The notes under the pieces were generated by a model, which was given only the letters and a program-made list of their open reading frames with translations, made no database searches and was not told the DNA's origin. A stretch of DNA of 64,000 nucleotides from Polytrichum commune (lineage: Eukaryota > Streptophyta > Polytrichopsida > Polytrichales > Polytrichaceae): assembly GCA_950295325.1 (NCBI GenBank), contig OX485803.1, positions 30,867,554-30,931,553 of the forward strand, in the 5' to 3' direction. Numbering within the stretch: position 1 is the first letter of the stretch; the number at the start of each line of letters is the position of its first letter. Made by a program: the position numbers and the translations under genes. This document shows positions 33,411 through 45,200 of the stretch, piece by piece.

Positions 33411-34206
33411 TAAGGTAGATGTGCCTAATTCGGTTACTTATCTTAATCGGACACCTATTTATTTATGAGTAGTATGTTGTTAGGGCAAGCCCAGTGGTCC
33501 TGGATCCGCATCTGCATCTGCACTTTTTCATCCGCGATGGAGATGCAGATCCAGGAATGTGGCCCCAGTGGTCCCCCTAAAATCAGAATTCGGATGAAAA
33601 CTTAAGCAGGAACTGACGCCCTCCCTACATAACGTCAACTTATGCATGGAGTCTACTATTTGAATAAGACGCCCATCATTAGGGTACTTGTCAAATAAGA
33701 CAAGCTAGCTGCCGACTTCGTAGTGCCTAGCTTCCGGTACATGGGTAGTTTAGGGTAAATTAAATCTGGTGGGATGCAGGCATGACTGGCCAACTTACCT
33801 GCATTTGTTTTTGCATCCCGGATGGAGCCCACTTTCCGTTCCCGGATGCAGATGCAGATGCAGGTGCAGGAAGTCACTGGGCTTGCTCTTAGGGGTGGCT
33901 CCAATGATGGATACCAAAAGGGCATGTGCTTAAAGACAGACTGGATTACATGCTCTAAATATGATAACCATTCTAGGTTCAACAGTCCACTTAATCGGGG
34001 TCACTTGCATGACCATTTAACAAGCACGAGAATCTTCACATTGATAATGAATAAGTGTTCATGTGAGCTTTATAACAAAAAATTAATGAAGTGGATACGA
34101 CCTCAATTTGGATTTTCTAATCATCTCATTCGAATCATGTGTTTCATATCCTCATAGAAGTGGAGTAGTCGGGAAAAATAACCTTTAAAGACACATCTAA
34201 CTTATA
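33411..34206 (+). mobile_element. Family H MITE, copy 5, split by a nested element
   Basis: It begins taaggtagatgtgcctaatt and ends 'aaagacacatctaacttata', inverted relatives. Without the 406 bp insertion at 33,483-33,888 it would be about 390 bp, the family length. It lies about 320 bp upstream of the ankyrin gene start codon, in its likely promoter. Confidence 0.75.
33483..33888. mobile_element. Nested MITE, PIF/Harbinger-like (406 bp, TTA target duplication)
   Basis: The ends are GGGCAAGCCCAGTGG and CACTGGGCTTGCTC, inverted repeats. It is bordered by TTA on both sides (33,480-33,482 and 33,889-33,891), the 3 bp duplication typical of PIF/Harbinger. Subterminal parts contain 'gcatctgcatctgc' and its inverse. 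Its insertion inside the family H element dates it as the younger of the two. Confidence 0.8.
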
Positions 34207-37200
34207 GTCAAGATGCATCCACCTAAATTGATCGCTCATCCACGAGCAAAATGGCTATGGACTAGATAACCAACGAGTGAATGACGAGCTCCAACTCCTC
34301 ACCATGGCCTTGGTGTTTGTGAAGAGTATTGGTTGTATTTTGGTTTTTCAGCAATGAACGTTCATTTCCAACCAAAATAACAGGAATCTTGAAAATAAAA
34401 TAACATTCACTTCATTCATAAGATGTCATATGGCCTAACATGTGATTGTTTACAAAGTTCTTCAATGATGTGTATAGAGGTGGTCATTGTGAGACTAGAA
34501 TATTTCAAATCGCCTTCAATTTGGGCTACCAAGTTTTATCAACACACATCGAGTTGTTGAGCTATCCCTTGGGCATCCCTAGCCTACAATCACGACTTCA
34601 AAACAAGTTCTCAAATGTTATGAATGTCATGGCAATTTGTGGAGCACAATGTGCACCATGTACTCTTTCATGTGCAAACAAAAAATATTTTTGAAGGCAA
34701 TAATAGCAATTAGCGACTTTAAATACATGTACAAAAGTAGGCTACTTCCAACTCACTCCAAGTTTGAGAAAGACAAATTCACAATACCACCCTCCAACTT
34801 TTACAATAATGTTTTGGAAGGGGCAAACAATATTACAAATCAAGGTTACGATTCATGTGTCAAAGGTATTGACATTGACAAAGAACATCTATGGGTTACA
34901 TATCAAATCAAATTAATCCACAAAACTATTTTTTTACATTATTAGTCATCATCCAAAACATTGCAACCTACTACAACAAATTTCACACAAAGCAAGTTCC
35001 TTGTGCAAATGCAAACATTATCTCTTCCCTTCGAGGCTAAGATGGTTGATGTGTTCTAAGAACGACTTTTCTCAACTCTGCAAACCTTGACACCTCTTGC
35101 AAGATGGGAGCACAACACAACCACAATAGAGAAGAACCCCATCAACCTCACAATGCTTTGTGAGGTTTCCATGAAACATTCTAATGTTTGCATTTGCCAC
35201 CGGAAATGGTACTGAGTCTATTCTTTAGAATGAACTTATCTTCAACCAACAACAAAAAGATTCAAGTAGTGCCAATAGGAAATTGTGTGCCTCGATTGCC
35301 TCGTTGAGAGTGGTTTGTCAATTCCATGTCATATTACAAGTTTACAATGTTGGGATCCTCAATTGGGAGTTGTTGGCGTAGCAATATGGTTGGTGATCAT
35401 GGGGTGAACATACGTTTTGTAGCAACAAAGTGGCACTTCCAACTTTAATCTCCAAATTTGAGTGAGAGTTAAGTTTCTTAAGTAAGTGTCACATGCATTT
35501 GGGATGCCTTCTACTAGCTTATGATGTTTTTGCAAAAGAGCACATCATTGTGCACATGAAAGCATTGTGAATAGAATAGAAAAGAAAACATCACATGTAG
35601 GGTAGATAGATAGATATAAATGCAAGCTCGGCCAGGAGCAAACATGAATGAAGAGACTCTTCATCTATGGGCCCAAGTAGGACACAAATGGGGACAAAGT
35701 GTTTAACAAGTTAAAGGCATGTTTAGCACCATAAAACAAAACAAACAATGAAAAACAATAAATTTGGACCAATTACACTAATTATGGTAGAAATTGTTGG
35801 CCACACCACAACATCAAGAATTAGACCACATGTGCACATTTATTTACTAACTTACATTATTTAACATCAAAATTCCACATTATAGGTTACAACATGTTTA
35901 CCGGGTTGAAAATAGTGTGCAACTAACAAAGGGAATACATTGAATCCAATTCATATGTGGAGACATGATGGGAAAGAAAGTGACAATTTCAGCCAAAACA
36001 CAAGAAGCACCCACCCAAACGAGCTCCACAACAACAATGTTTATTACACTTAAGTGTTCCACAACAAGCATGTTCCACCATATGAGAGAGAGAGCTGACT
36101 TTTCAAAACTTTTACAAAGTTTGAACTTCCTCTTTTCAGAGGCCAAATCCTTCAATAACTTCTTCATTGCAATACAAGGGTGGGTGGGTGGGAACTTTCA
36201 CAAGACTCTTTCTATTCTCTTGGCATCGTCCTACTTGGTAACACAATAGCATTTTGCATAGTGTAGTTGTTTGCAATCATGCTCATCTATGTGTTGTATC
36301 ACTTGGATCTTTTGTGTTATAACTCACTTTGCTTTGCAAGACTATGTACCTTACTTAGGGTTTCCGTAATAACATGGTACCCAACAACAAATGTTTAAGT
36401 TTGACTGCTCCATACCTTTGAGGTTTAATCACCTATCTTCTTGCTTCACTACAAAGTACATATATCTACTCCACCCTATGTATGGAGTGCTTACAAAGGG
36501 AAAGTCCCTAGTAACATCAACCCATAGAAATGCTTAAAATGTCATAATCACAATACATCCTCGTATTGAGAGTGTGAAGGGCTTGCCTCACCTGTGCCCA
36601 TGCAACCAACCAACAAACATTTGAGGATTAGTTACGTACACGAGGTAAATAACAACATGACCCAATTGTTATCCATGTCGCACACATATAAACACCATCA
36701 AAAGCATTGCAGTATTTCAAATTATAACACTCATTGCCAAATGACATATGGGTGTTTAAACCTGATCCTTGGCCATGACTAAGTTACTCCAAGTAGAATA
36801 CTCCTCTTGGTGATTCGTCCTTGTTCCTCTCACTTTCCACACGTATCAACTATTCTAGTGAGAATGCACAAAGTCACCTCACCTTGCGCTTGCGTGAATG
36901 GTGAGAAAAGGGGGCTTCTTTTAGGGTTAGGGGTTTATATTGGAGTTCTTACCTATGGTAAGTTCTTCCAAACCATGTTTTTTACCATGGGTTACATACG
37001 TGATTCACGGTTGTAATCATGGTTACTATACCTCTTTCATCTACATCCTCGTTACATATCTGGTATGAAAAGTATGATCATTTTCCATGTATGTATATGT
37101 AGGATCTCTTGCTTGTATTGTAATCTATTTGTTAAGAAAACAATTTTTAGTTGACTAATGTGAAAGTTTATAATCACAAAGTGTTTAATATCATAGCCTT

Positions 37201-38136
37201 GATCAAGAACTAGAGAGAGAGAGAGAGAGAATATCACGAGGACATGACAAGTGTAAATAGGGTGCACACTATTTTCATGAGTGATGGTGTGTATTTGGGA
37301 TCATAGTACAAGGTTGCCTAGAGTCAATCACACTATTTTTGTCCCTTTTTTTGCCCTAATTAGTTGTCATTTTATGCTTAGTTGAGTTACCAAGAACACA
37401 ATTTAAGCATATTAGATAGAATTACCAACTAGGTTACTAAGAACAAACACGCACAAGAGTGTTTGTGTTGCATATTGCCTCAACATAGTGTCATTTAGAA
37501 GTGTTGATCTAGAGATGAGAAGATGAAACCCAAGTCACATGGCAAGTTGTTATGATCCATATACATCATAAGAAATGGTAATAAAGATGAATGAAGAAGG
37601 ATTTCCTAGGGTTTCTTGAGCACTACCGTCCTACCCCTGGGGGTTGGATTCTTCATGCCATGTACAAACTAACGTGAGTGTAAGGAGGGGTATTATTTGA
37701 AGCATTAGCATACATGGTACACATAAGGGAGAGGTATCATTTTTCTACTGTGCATCCATTTAAAAAGGTTATTAATTTTTATTGAAGTAAAGGTAGATAT
37801 ACAAAAAGGGAACTTGAGGTTTAGAGGAAAAATCGACAATAAATGTGTTAATTTTATTCAATACACATTTTCGTTTATTGTAATCGTATGGTAATAGTCC
37901 TCAATGCCTACCCTTGTCCATTTTTGTTGGGGTTTGCATTCGGGTTCTAGGTTTTTACCCATGAGGCTCCTGAAGCACTTGTGGGCTCCCTTGAGTTTTT
38001 CTCTCCATGTTTAGGCTAAGTTATTGTGCCCTTGCCTTGGTTTATTTCATGCAATCGTTGAGTTACATGCTATGAATGAAAAAAAATGTTCAATGACTTT
38101 CTCATTGGAAAGTGAATGTAGATTTATTATGAAATA
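34207..38136. other. AT-rich gene-free spacer
   Basis: Frames of 60-102 residues occur on both strands but none has a recognisable domain or conserved look. A short GA run is at about 37,213-37,229. No RNA gene or repeat pair was identified. Confidence 0.5.
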
Positions 38137-38295
38137 CAGTAGAACCTGTCTAAAGTGATACTGTCTAAAGTGATAAACACGACTCGGTCCCAACTCGGTG
38201 ATATTGTATGTACTTTACCTGCCTAAAGTGATAACCTGTTTAAAGTGATAGCCTACCTCTGGTCCCAACAATATCACTTTAGACAGGTTTTACTG
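38137..38295. mobile_element. Pogo-type MITE 1 (159 bp, TA target duplication)
   Basis: The ends are CAGTAGAACCTGTCTAAAGT and, inverted, CAGTAAAACCTGTCTAAAGT (one mismatch), flanked by TA on each side. The inside repeats 'taaagtgata' several times. CAGT..AACC ends and TA duplication fit pogo/Tigger-derived elements of the Tc1/mariner superfamily. Confidence 0.88.
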
Positions 38296-38789
38296 TAGTG
38301 GGCTATTTAATTCATGATTAATAATTTTATGTACTTAGTGGAGGCATTTATCACATTAAATTAGAATCTCTTGATACGAATACATGGGTCCATTTTCTAG
38401 CATGTCATTAGTATGTAATACATTTGTTTTTCTCTACAAACCTCTTGTATTTAGGGGTTTGATTTCACAGTGACTTGTGCACGCCATTTAGGTTTCCAAT
38501 GAAGAGTCCACCCTTCAGGTCCTACATTGGCAATTTTAAATATAAAATATAAAATATATAGTTTATTTCCAAAAATACAATACACTTGAAGACCAACATT
38601 TTTAAATTTGGTTTTCTTGGTTTAAAATTCTAAAAATATGATTTCCATGAATTTTGGTATTTTATAGAATAATTAAATTCCCACTAAAGTTGCCCAAGTA
38701 GGATGGTATCACATAAGAGATTTTGTGAGACTCCATCAAAAGATGTAGCATCCATGTGATTACAAAATACAATACACGCTTATGATCTA

Positions 38790-38916
38790 CTCCCTCAATC
38801 CCAAAATTATTGTCCTACTCCCCGGAATTTAATATCCCAAAATGTTTGTCTGACAAACATTTTGGGATATTAATTTAACTCCGGGGAGTAGGACAATAAC
38901 TTTGGGACGGAGGGAG
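38790..38916. mobile_element. Stowaway-like MITE (127 bp, near-perfect hairpin)
   Basis: The ends are CTCCCTCAATCCCAAA and, inverted, CTCCCTCCGTCCCAAA, the classic Stowaway terminus of plants, flanked by TA on both sides. The whole element is a long hairpin: 'attgtcctactccccgg' and 'caaaatgtttgtc' have inverted partners. Confidence 0.93.
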
Positions 38917-39367
38917 TAGTACAATAAGGTGCAAGCATACTATGATGTTCAAGTAAGTTGGATTGTCAAAACATCTCTAGAGATGTGATTGCTTGATGAG
39001 GTGTAGAGGATAATCATGCATGAAATTTGATGACTGAGCTTTTGGAAGTTATAAACAATTTCAATAACTACGTACCCATAATAATGTGCTAATTACGCTA
39101 ATTTTGCTAATTTCAAACAAGATCCAATTCTAGGGTGTGCACCTTTCATTAAAACTAAGAATCACGTGTGTTCGCAACATACTCTAAAAACCCCTATACA
39201 CAACCTTTTTTTCTTTTTTTGGTAAAAGTCATCAATACATGTACAATTTCAATAGTAGATATACAAGTGACAATATGTATACATATAAAAATTACATTCA
39301 TTGATAGTCATTAACATAAGTATACATAAATACTTTTTAATAACAATCAACCCCTATCACATGTATA

Positions 39368-39525
39368 CAATAGAACCCCTCTTAATTTATGGTCTTGGGC
39401 CCAGGGATATTTATTAATTAAGAGGGATTATTAAAAGAGAGGGGCTCTAATATTAGGCCCTATCCTGACTTGGGACCGGAGATTTTCATAAATTTAGAGG
39501 GGATTAGTTAAGAGGGGTTCTATTG
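39368..39525. mobile_element. Pogo-type MITE 2 (158 bp, TA target duplication)
   Basis: The ends are CAATAGAACCCCTCTTAA and the same sequence inverted, flanked by TA. 'Ttgggcccaggg' and 'gacttgggaccgga' resemble the 'ggtcccaac' motif of the first pogo-type MITE. Non-coding. Confidence 0.85.
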
Positions 39526-40160
39526 TAATGCAAAACCCTATCATTCATAAATAAAGTCAGTAAAGACTTTTCCATCTCCCCAATGACACTCCTATGCATC
39601 TAAGTTTGCAATATATGTCATAGAATCTAATACATTGTTGTTTCTAAGTCTACCATCAAATGATTACTATGATCATTATATGTCCCCTTCTTGTTGGGGT
39701 CCTTTTTGATACCAGTGTAAGCCAATCTACATGTTTGATGGGTGGTCCATCAAGTTCATCGGATCCCTACACTCCGCCCAACGATTACCAAACTTTCTAT
39801 GCACCCTATGCACCCTCCCAACAAACCAATCCTCAACTGGAGCTAATTTTCTTGCTCTACATCTTTTTTTCCTTCATATTTTAGCTTCAAGTATGTTGAA
39901 AAAACACATATCATAATCACCAAAATTTAATGTAGTTACATGGTTTGCAGTAATAAGGAGTTTAGGTTGCTTTTATAAATTGCTAGCCTTAATCCGAATC
40001 AAGTGATCTTTAGATAAAGTTGGATTAACAAACGTACTTTTGAAAATTATAGAATCCCCCACCTTTACATAAGCCACATTGAACTTCACATTAGAAAAAC
40101 TTATGTTTTAATGTCTAGTGACACTTCCATACAAGGACAAATGTTGACCATGCTTTAAAA

Positions 40161-40250
40161 GAACCCTAACCCTAACAAAGATTGAGGTGACGTGGCCGCC
40201 CCAGAGGGCGGCATTTCGGAAAGAGGCTATAAGCCTCCTCCTCGAAAATC
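40161..40250 (-). repeat. Family T repeat next to a (TTAGGG)n tract, copy 2 (inverted)
   Basis: On the minus strand: 'gaggaggaggcttatagcc', 'gccgccctctggggcggcc', 'acgtcacctcaatc' and 'gttagggttagggttc'. It matches 25,914-26,001, including a central palindrome with compensating changes (gccgcc...ggcggc against gccacc...ggtggc). Confidence 0.65.
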
Positions 40251-42518
40251 CTCCATACATGTACATAACTATGAGTTTTAATTTGTGTGGCATATGTATA
40301 TGTAATACAACAAAGCTCAAATTAACACCCCGTTTGTGCGTATTTAATGCACCTCACCATGGATCCAATCATATAAAATCGGAGTCCCTACTTTGGGATG
40401 TTTAGGCCATTAACTTTTCAAAACATGAGGGTAAATCATTTTCTAAGGTACATGTTATAAATAAAATTTTCCAAGGGTTTCCCAAGAATTATCTATCACA
40501 AGTGAGAAAATGCGAGGGGTTGTGAGACACCGTCAAAAGATTACATCAATAATCAATATTGTAAATGAACACTTTCCTATTATTGTAATGATTTTCAAAG
40601 AAAGAATCTAAATTTTTATCATGATCACACTTGTCATTATTTTAATGCAAAATTTGGTAGGATTGGTTCAAATTACATGTATTGCAAATGAGTAGAAAGT
40701 TGCAGCCATAGAATTATCTTGAAGTGATGAAATTGTCAAAGTGCCTATTTTAGATGTGAGCACTTCATGAGGTATAGAAGACAACCCTGCATGATCAAGT
40801 TCTCGGAGATGATAATTTCTTCAGTATGTATGTCCATTGTATAGAAATAAATTTCTTAAATCTACTTATGTAAAGTGAGATCTAATCGTTTGAAGTTGAT
40901 GGTTCCAATTTAGGACATTTAGACCATTAACAGTGAATTAGAGGCCATGACAATTAATTAAATTACCATTGGCTTCTAGAATTATTATATTGCCATAGTG
41001 GGGACCCAAACATGAACATATGTTGTGGTCCCTCAACACAATCCACTCTCACTTTACAACAAGTAGATGAGTGCATGATCGATTAGTATATGATAAGTAG
41101 CGTGCTCTCGAGCATGCTGCTTTGGTGATTAGCCAAAAAAACCCACGTTGGATGTAATATGGAAAGGAATTGCGCCATTGGATGCAGGGGGGTATTGTGT
41201 GGATTGTGACGAGGCAAGGTACTCGTTGTTCCAAGAGTCCCAATGAGTATAATATGGGAAGACTCTCTAGAGGAAGCCTTTTATGCTTTTTATTTTTATT
41301 TTATTATGTAAATAGGTTTGCCCATATGTGGGAGCTGACAATGTTTTATGTTGTTGTTTTTTAGAAATGTTTATGTGTTGTTGCATGTTAATTAATAAAA
41401 CTCACATCATTGAGGGTCCATCAATTGCAAATTTGTGTATGTATTTATGATGGTACAACCTTTTGGATGATTTTCAAGGGCCCTTAGATTTCACAACCAT
41501 GGCCTTTGGTTAGTAATGCGGCCCTTAGGGTTACGTTGGATTAAAAGCATGTTAAGGTAGCAATGCCTTAAAGTAACACCTTCCTTTTGGTGACACTTTA
41601 TTTTTCATCCTTAAGCCGTCAACAAGTGATTGCAATGGTGCCATCAAGTAAGTCATTGTTCAAAGCAATTAATCCTATGTGGCATTTAGTAAAAAATAAC
41701 ACCACTTTGGCTGGTCATAGTAGTGGTGTAAGAAGAATGCAAGAACGCATAAGAAGAACACCAACTTTGGCCACTCACAATGGCTTATGGGGATCTATCC
41801 GCTCAAGAATGTGGTGTGAGAAGTGATCCACAAAAGGGGGGACAACACTTTCATGTGATAGAACATCCTAACCCACATTAAGGCTAATTTTGTGATAATT
41901 TTCACCTAGCAATCCAACATCATTGGACCTCACTAGTGAAGAATAAAAGGTTCATTTCTTGAGATGACTTTGCGAATTTTTGTAGGTTGCATATGAATTT
42001 ATTATTTATTGAAAAAAAATCTCTAGACTTCGTATGGATTTGCTAATCTATGAATTTTTTTTCAGTATTTTGGAAGCTGTTTAGCCTGAATGAAATAGCA
42101 ATTTCTTTTTAAACTTGTGTCACTTTTAGGCTCAACTACCTTAAAAAACTGTTGAATTCCCTAGAAATATGAAAGGGCTACCCAGGAGGGGTACAGTTCG
42201 GCTAAATATTGGGTTTTCCGTTTCGTAACGGAATCTGCGGTCCAGGGGGTCGATAAAAATTTATAGGCTGAGGTGGGCGGACACGTCGGAGGACAACCCC
42301 CCCCCCCCAAACCCAAGGTGGTTGATACCCTGTTCCGATACCCGCCGAAACTTGACCGATGCGGGCGACAAGTCTGGAGCTCAATTTGGAGTTCGTCGAA
42401 AGGAAGCAAGAGTGCGGAGTTGGGAGAGTCGGAGGAAGAAGAAACATCGATTAGGAAGAAGAGGAAGGAAGGGAGGGAGGGAGAGAGAGAGAGAGCGGAT
42501 TGGTGTTAGGGTTTGGGA
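40251..42518. other. Gene-free spacer up to the CSN7 gene
   Basis: Nothing coding was recognised. A run of C at about 42,297-42,308 and a (GA)-rich tract at 42,466-42,495 lie just before the CSN7 start codon. The GA tract may be a leader or promoter element, as such tracts are common in plant 5' leaders. Confidence 0.45.
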
Positions 42519-45200
42519 ATGGCGCTGGAGGTGGAGCAGAAGCAGGCCGATCTCGTGCAACAGTTTGTGTTGCTGGCCGGAAACGCTCGGGGGCGGGCGG
42601 CCGCGGAGCTCATTACGCACGCCACGTCACATCCCCAGCTCTTCGCCTTCTCCGAGCTTCTGGCCTCGCAACACATCGCCGAGGTTCAATTGCTCCCCTC
42701 TCTGGTTTCTTGCATCTGTTGCTGCTTCCGTCCAATCAATGTTTGTCGTGGAGGATGTTTGTTGCGGATTCTAGGTTTAAGTTTCTGGTCTCGGTGTACG
42801 CGGGGAGGTGAAGGCTACAATAGCGGTAGCGATCGTGATGTTCCCTGTGTGTGAATTGTCGGTGCAGTGTCTGTAGAATACACGGACAGAAATCTGAGCC
42901 GTGGTTTGGACGAGTAGAGTTGATTATGTTCCGATGAATGAAATTTCTGGATGCTTTCGTCATCTGCTGCCTGGATTGTTATAGATAGAATTTTTTCTCC
43001 ATGGAAGGATTATTCCTCAGTATGATGGAACTGGTTTGCTTCTTGGAGTATTTATTTCTGACTTGCATGATAGGACTGATATGTGAAATTATTGATATGT
43101 TCTTTCTGCGAATGCTTACAGTTGAAAGGAACAGAGCACTCGGCATCTTTGGAACTACTTCGACTCTTTGCGCATGGCACCTGGTCTGATTACAAAAGTA
43201 AGTGTAGCAATCATCTTTTGATGCTTCGGTAATGTGAGTGATGTAGTTTCTGAATTATTCGGGCTAGGGTAACTCTTACGCTCTTCTCTGAAATTGGGAC
43301 TATACCATACGGAATTAATTGGCGGATAATATCAATATATCAGACAAAGCAAGTAGTTTGTGTCTGATGCTCTGCTTGCTGGAGCTGATTGTGAGTATCA
43401 TAAAGACTCAATCTGCAAATTTCATAAAGTGAAAGGAGAGCAGGTTCACGTTTTCAAGATGAGGCTGAGTGGATGATAGGTCAATAGTTCAGTTTGTATA
43501 ACGCCTGTTGAATGTTTGCCAAATAAACATCCCTTTTCTTATTCTTCCAGGTAATACTGGAGTTGTTCAATACTGGCAGTAATAATTGTGTTCTGGTTCA
43601 GATAATGAAAAGATGTTGCCTGCTCTGGAGCCGCAACAATCATTGAAGCTGAAGCAGCTCACAGTCATGACCCTAGCTGAATCTTCTAAGGTTTGTTCTT
43701 CACTGACATGCCTCTATAACGTAGATGTGTATTTGTTCACATGATTCAACCTTTGGCATGCCTGAAAATCTTGCTGAGTAGCTCATTTTCTAGTGTAGTA
43801 TCTAAATCCTGTGCATGGCACCTGGTCTTGTGAGTTTTCTTAATACACGTTGTATGTGGTGATTTGCTTTTCAGGTGTTGCCATATGACTTGTTGATGCA
43901 ACAGTTGGACATCTCCAATGTTCGTGAGCTTGAAGATTTACTCATCAATGACTGCATGTACACTGTAGGAAGCTCATACCTCAACTGTACAAAATTGTAG
44001 TGACCTAGGCTGGCAGGACTAGTCTATTGTGAGTCTCTATTCACATCATTAGTGAGGCTTTTGTTGACCTTAAGATCGTGGGAAATGTGATCTTCTTTGG
44101 CAGAAGAGGTTGCGAGGTTTCTGTTGTTAAACTTCGAGTGAAGTGAGCTTCTTGATTTTGATGAGTGTTAAGTGCAGGGCTTTCATACCTTGTCTTGATT
44201 ATGGCTTTGGGCTAATGGTTGCAGGGTATAGTGAGGGGAAAATTGGATCAACGACGGCGATGTTTTGAGGTGAGTGGTCATTCTAACCTTATATCTTAGT
44301 CTACATGTTGCATGTTATCTGATATCAAGGGAGAGGCTTTACATTTGCTTACTGGTTAATGCACTTTGTGGAATCAGGTGCAATTTGCTGCTGGGAGGGA
44401 TCTGAGACCTGGGCAGCTAGATAATATGATTGCAACTTTGGCCAACTGGTAAGCTTGTCACATATTTAGCATTACATGATTCATTCTTATGATGGTTGTA
44501 GTGACCAGATGCAGATTCGAGAGGTAATGATCTGTTGGCTTGTTGATGTTGATCAAATGTTGGCAGGGAATTCCTGATTACTGACTGGACAGGTTTTTGT
44601 CTACAGGTTGGGCAATTCTGACAATTTATTGCTGACTATACAAGAAAAGATCAAGTGGGCTGACAGCATGAGTGACCAGGACCGGCGGCACAAGAAAGAA
44701 GTTGAAGACAAAGCTGAGGAGATACGGAAAACCATAAAGGTAAAGCCACATCTGCGATGCATTGCTCATGTCAAGAAGGACATACTATAGTCTCATGTAT
44801 TTGGAACTTGTGAGTGTAGCTTGTCAAATATGATTGACATTAAGTTAGGATACTTGGCAGACAGGTGTGACCAGGTACTGTATAAAAGGAGTATACAAGC
44901 TACAGTGTGCATAGTTTGTGTGCATCCCATTGGCAACATATCCACCAGGGCATAGTAGAAGATGATTTAGCTCTCATTAACCCCTCTCCTAAATTTCTTA
45001 GTAGAATTTATATTTTCAGTGGCCATCATTTGTGCTACCTTTCATGTTCGGGTTACATTGTTAGCCAGGGCCATCTTACACCTGTGTGGCACAAGCAGGC
45101 AGAGATGGAATTGCGAGGACAGCAAGATGTAGTCTATTCAGAAGCAGGGGCTCTTGTCATGGATTATGTTGAGGAAGATCGAAGTCGTCCCAAGAGGTAG
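42519..45200 (+). CDS. CSN7: COP9 signalosome subunit 7 (CSN7), eight exons
   Basis: Spliced model: exons 42,519-42,683, 43,122-43,197, 43,602-43,690, 43,875-43,964, 44,225-44,269, 44,378-44,448, 44,607-44,739 and 45,099-45,200, all GT-AG with fitting phases, coding for 256 residues (Arabidopsis CSN7/FUS5 is about 260). CSN7 is a PCI-domain subunit of the COP9 signalosome, which removes NEDD8/RUB from cullins and controls light-dependent development. Seen here: an N-terminal helical part (KQADLVQQFVLLAG), then a PCI domain with LELLRLFAHGTWSDYK, LKLKQLTVMTLAE, LPYDLLMQQLDISNVRELED and GIVRGKLDQRRRCFEVQ, followed by a charged helix rich in Lys/Glu and a short acidic, basic-ended tail. The ATG is the first in frame with the conserved N-terminus. 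Retention of intron 7 would give a shorter C-terminus, so alternative isoforms are possible. Confidence 0.93.
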
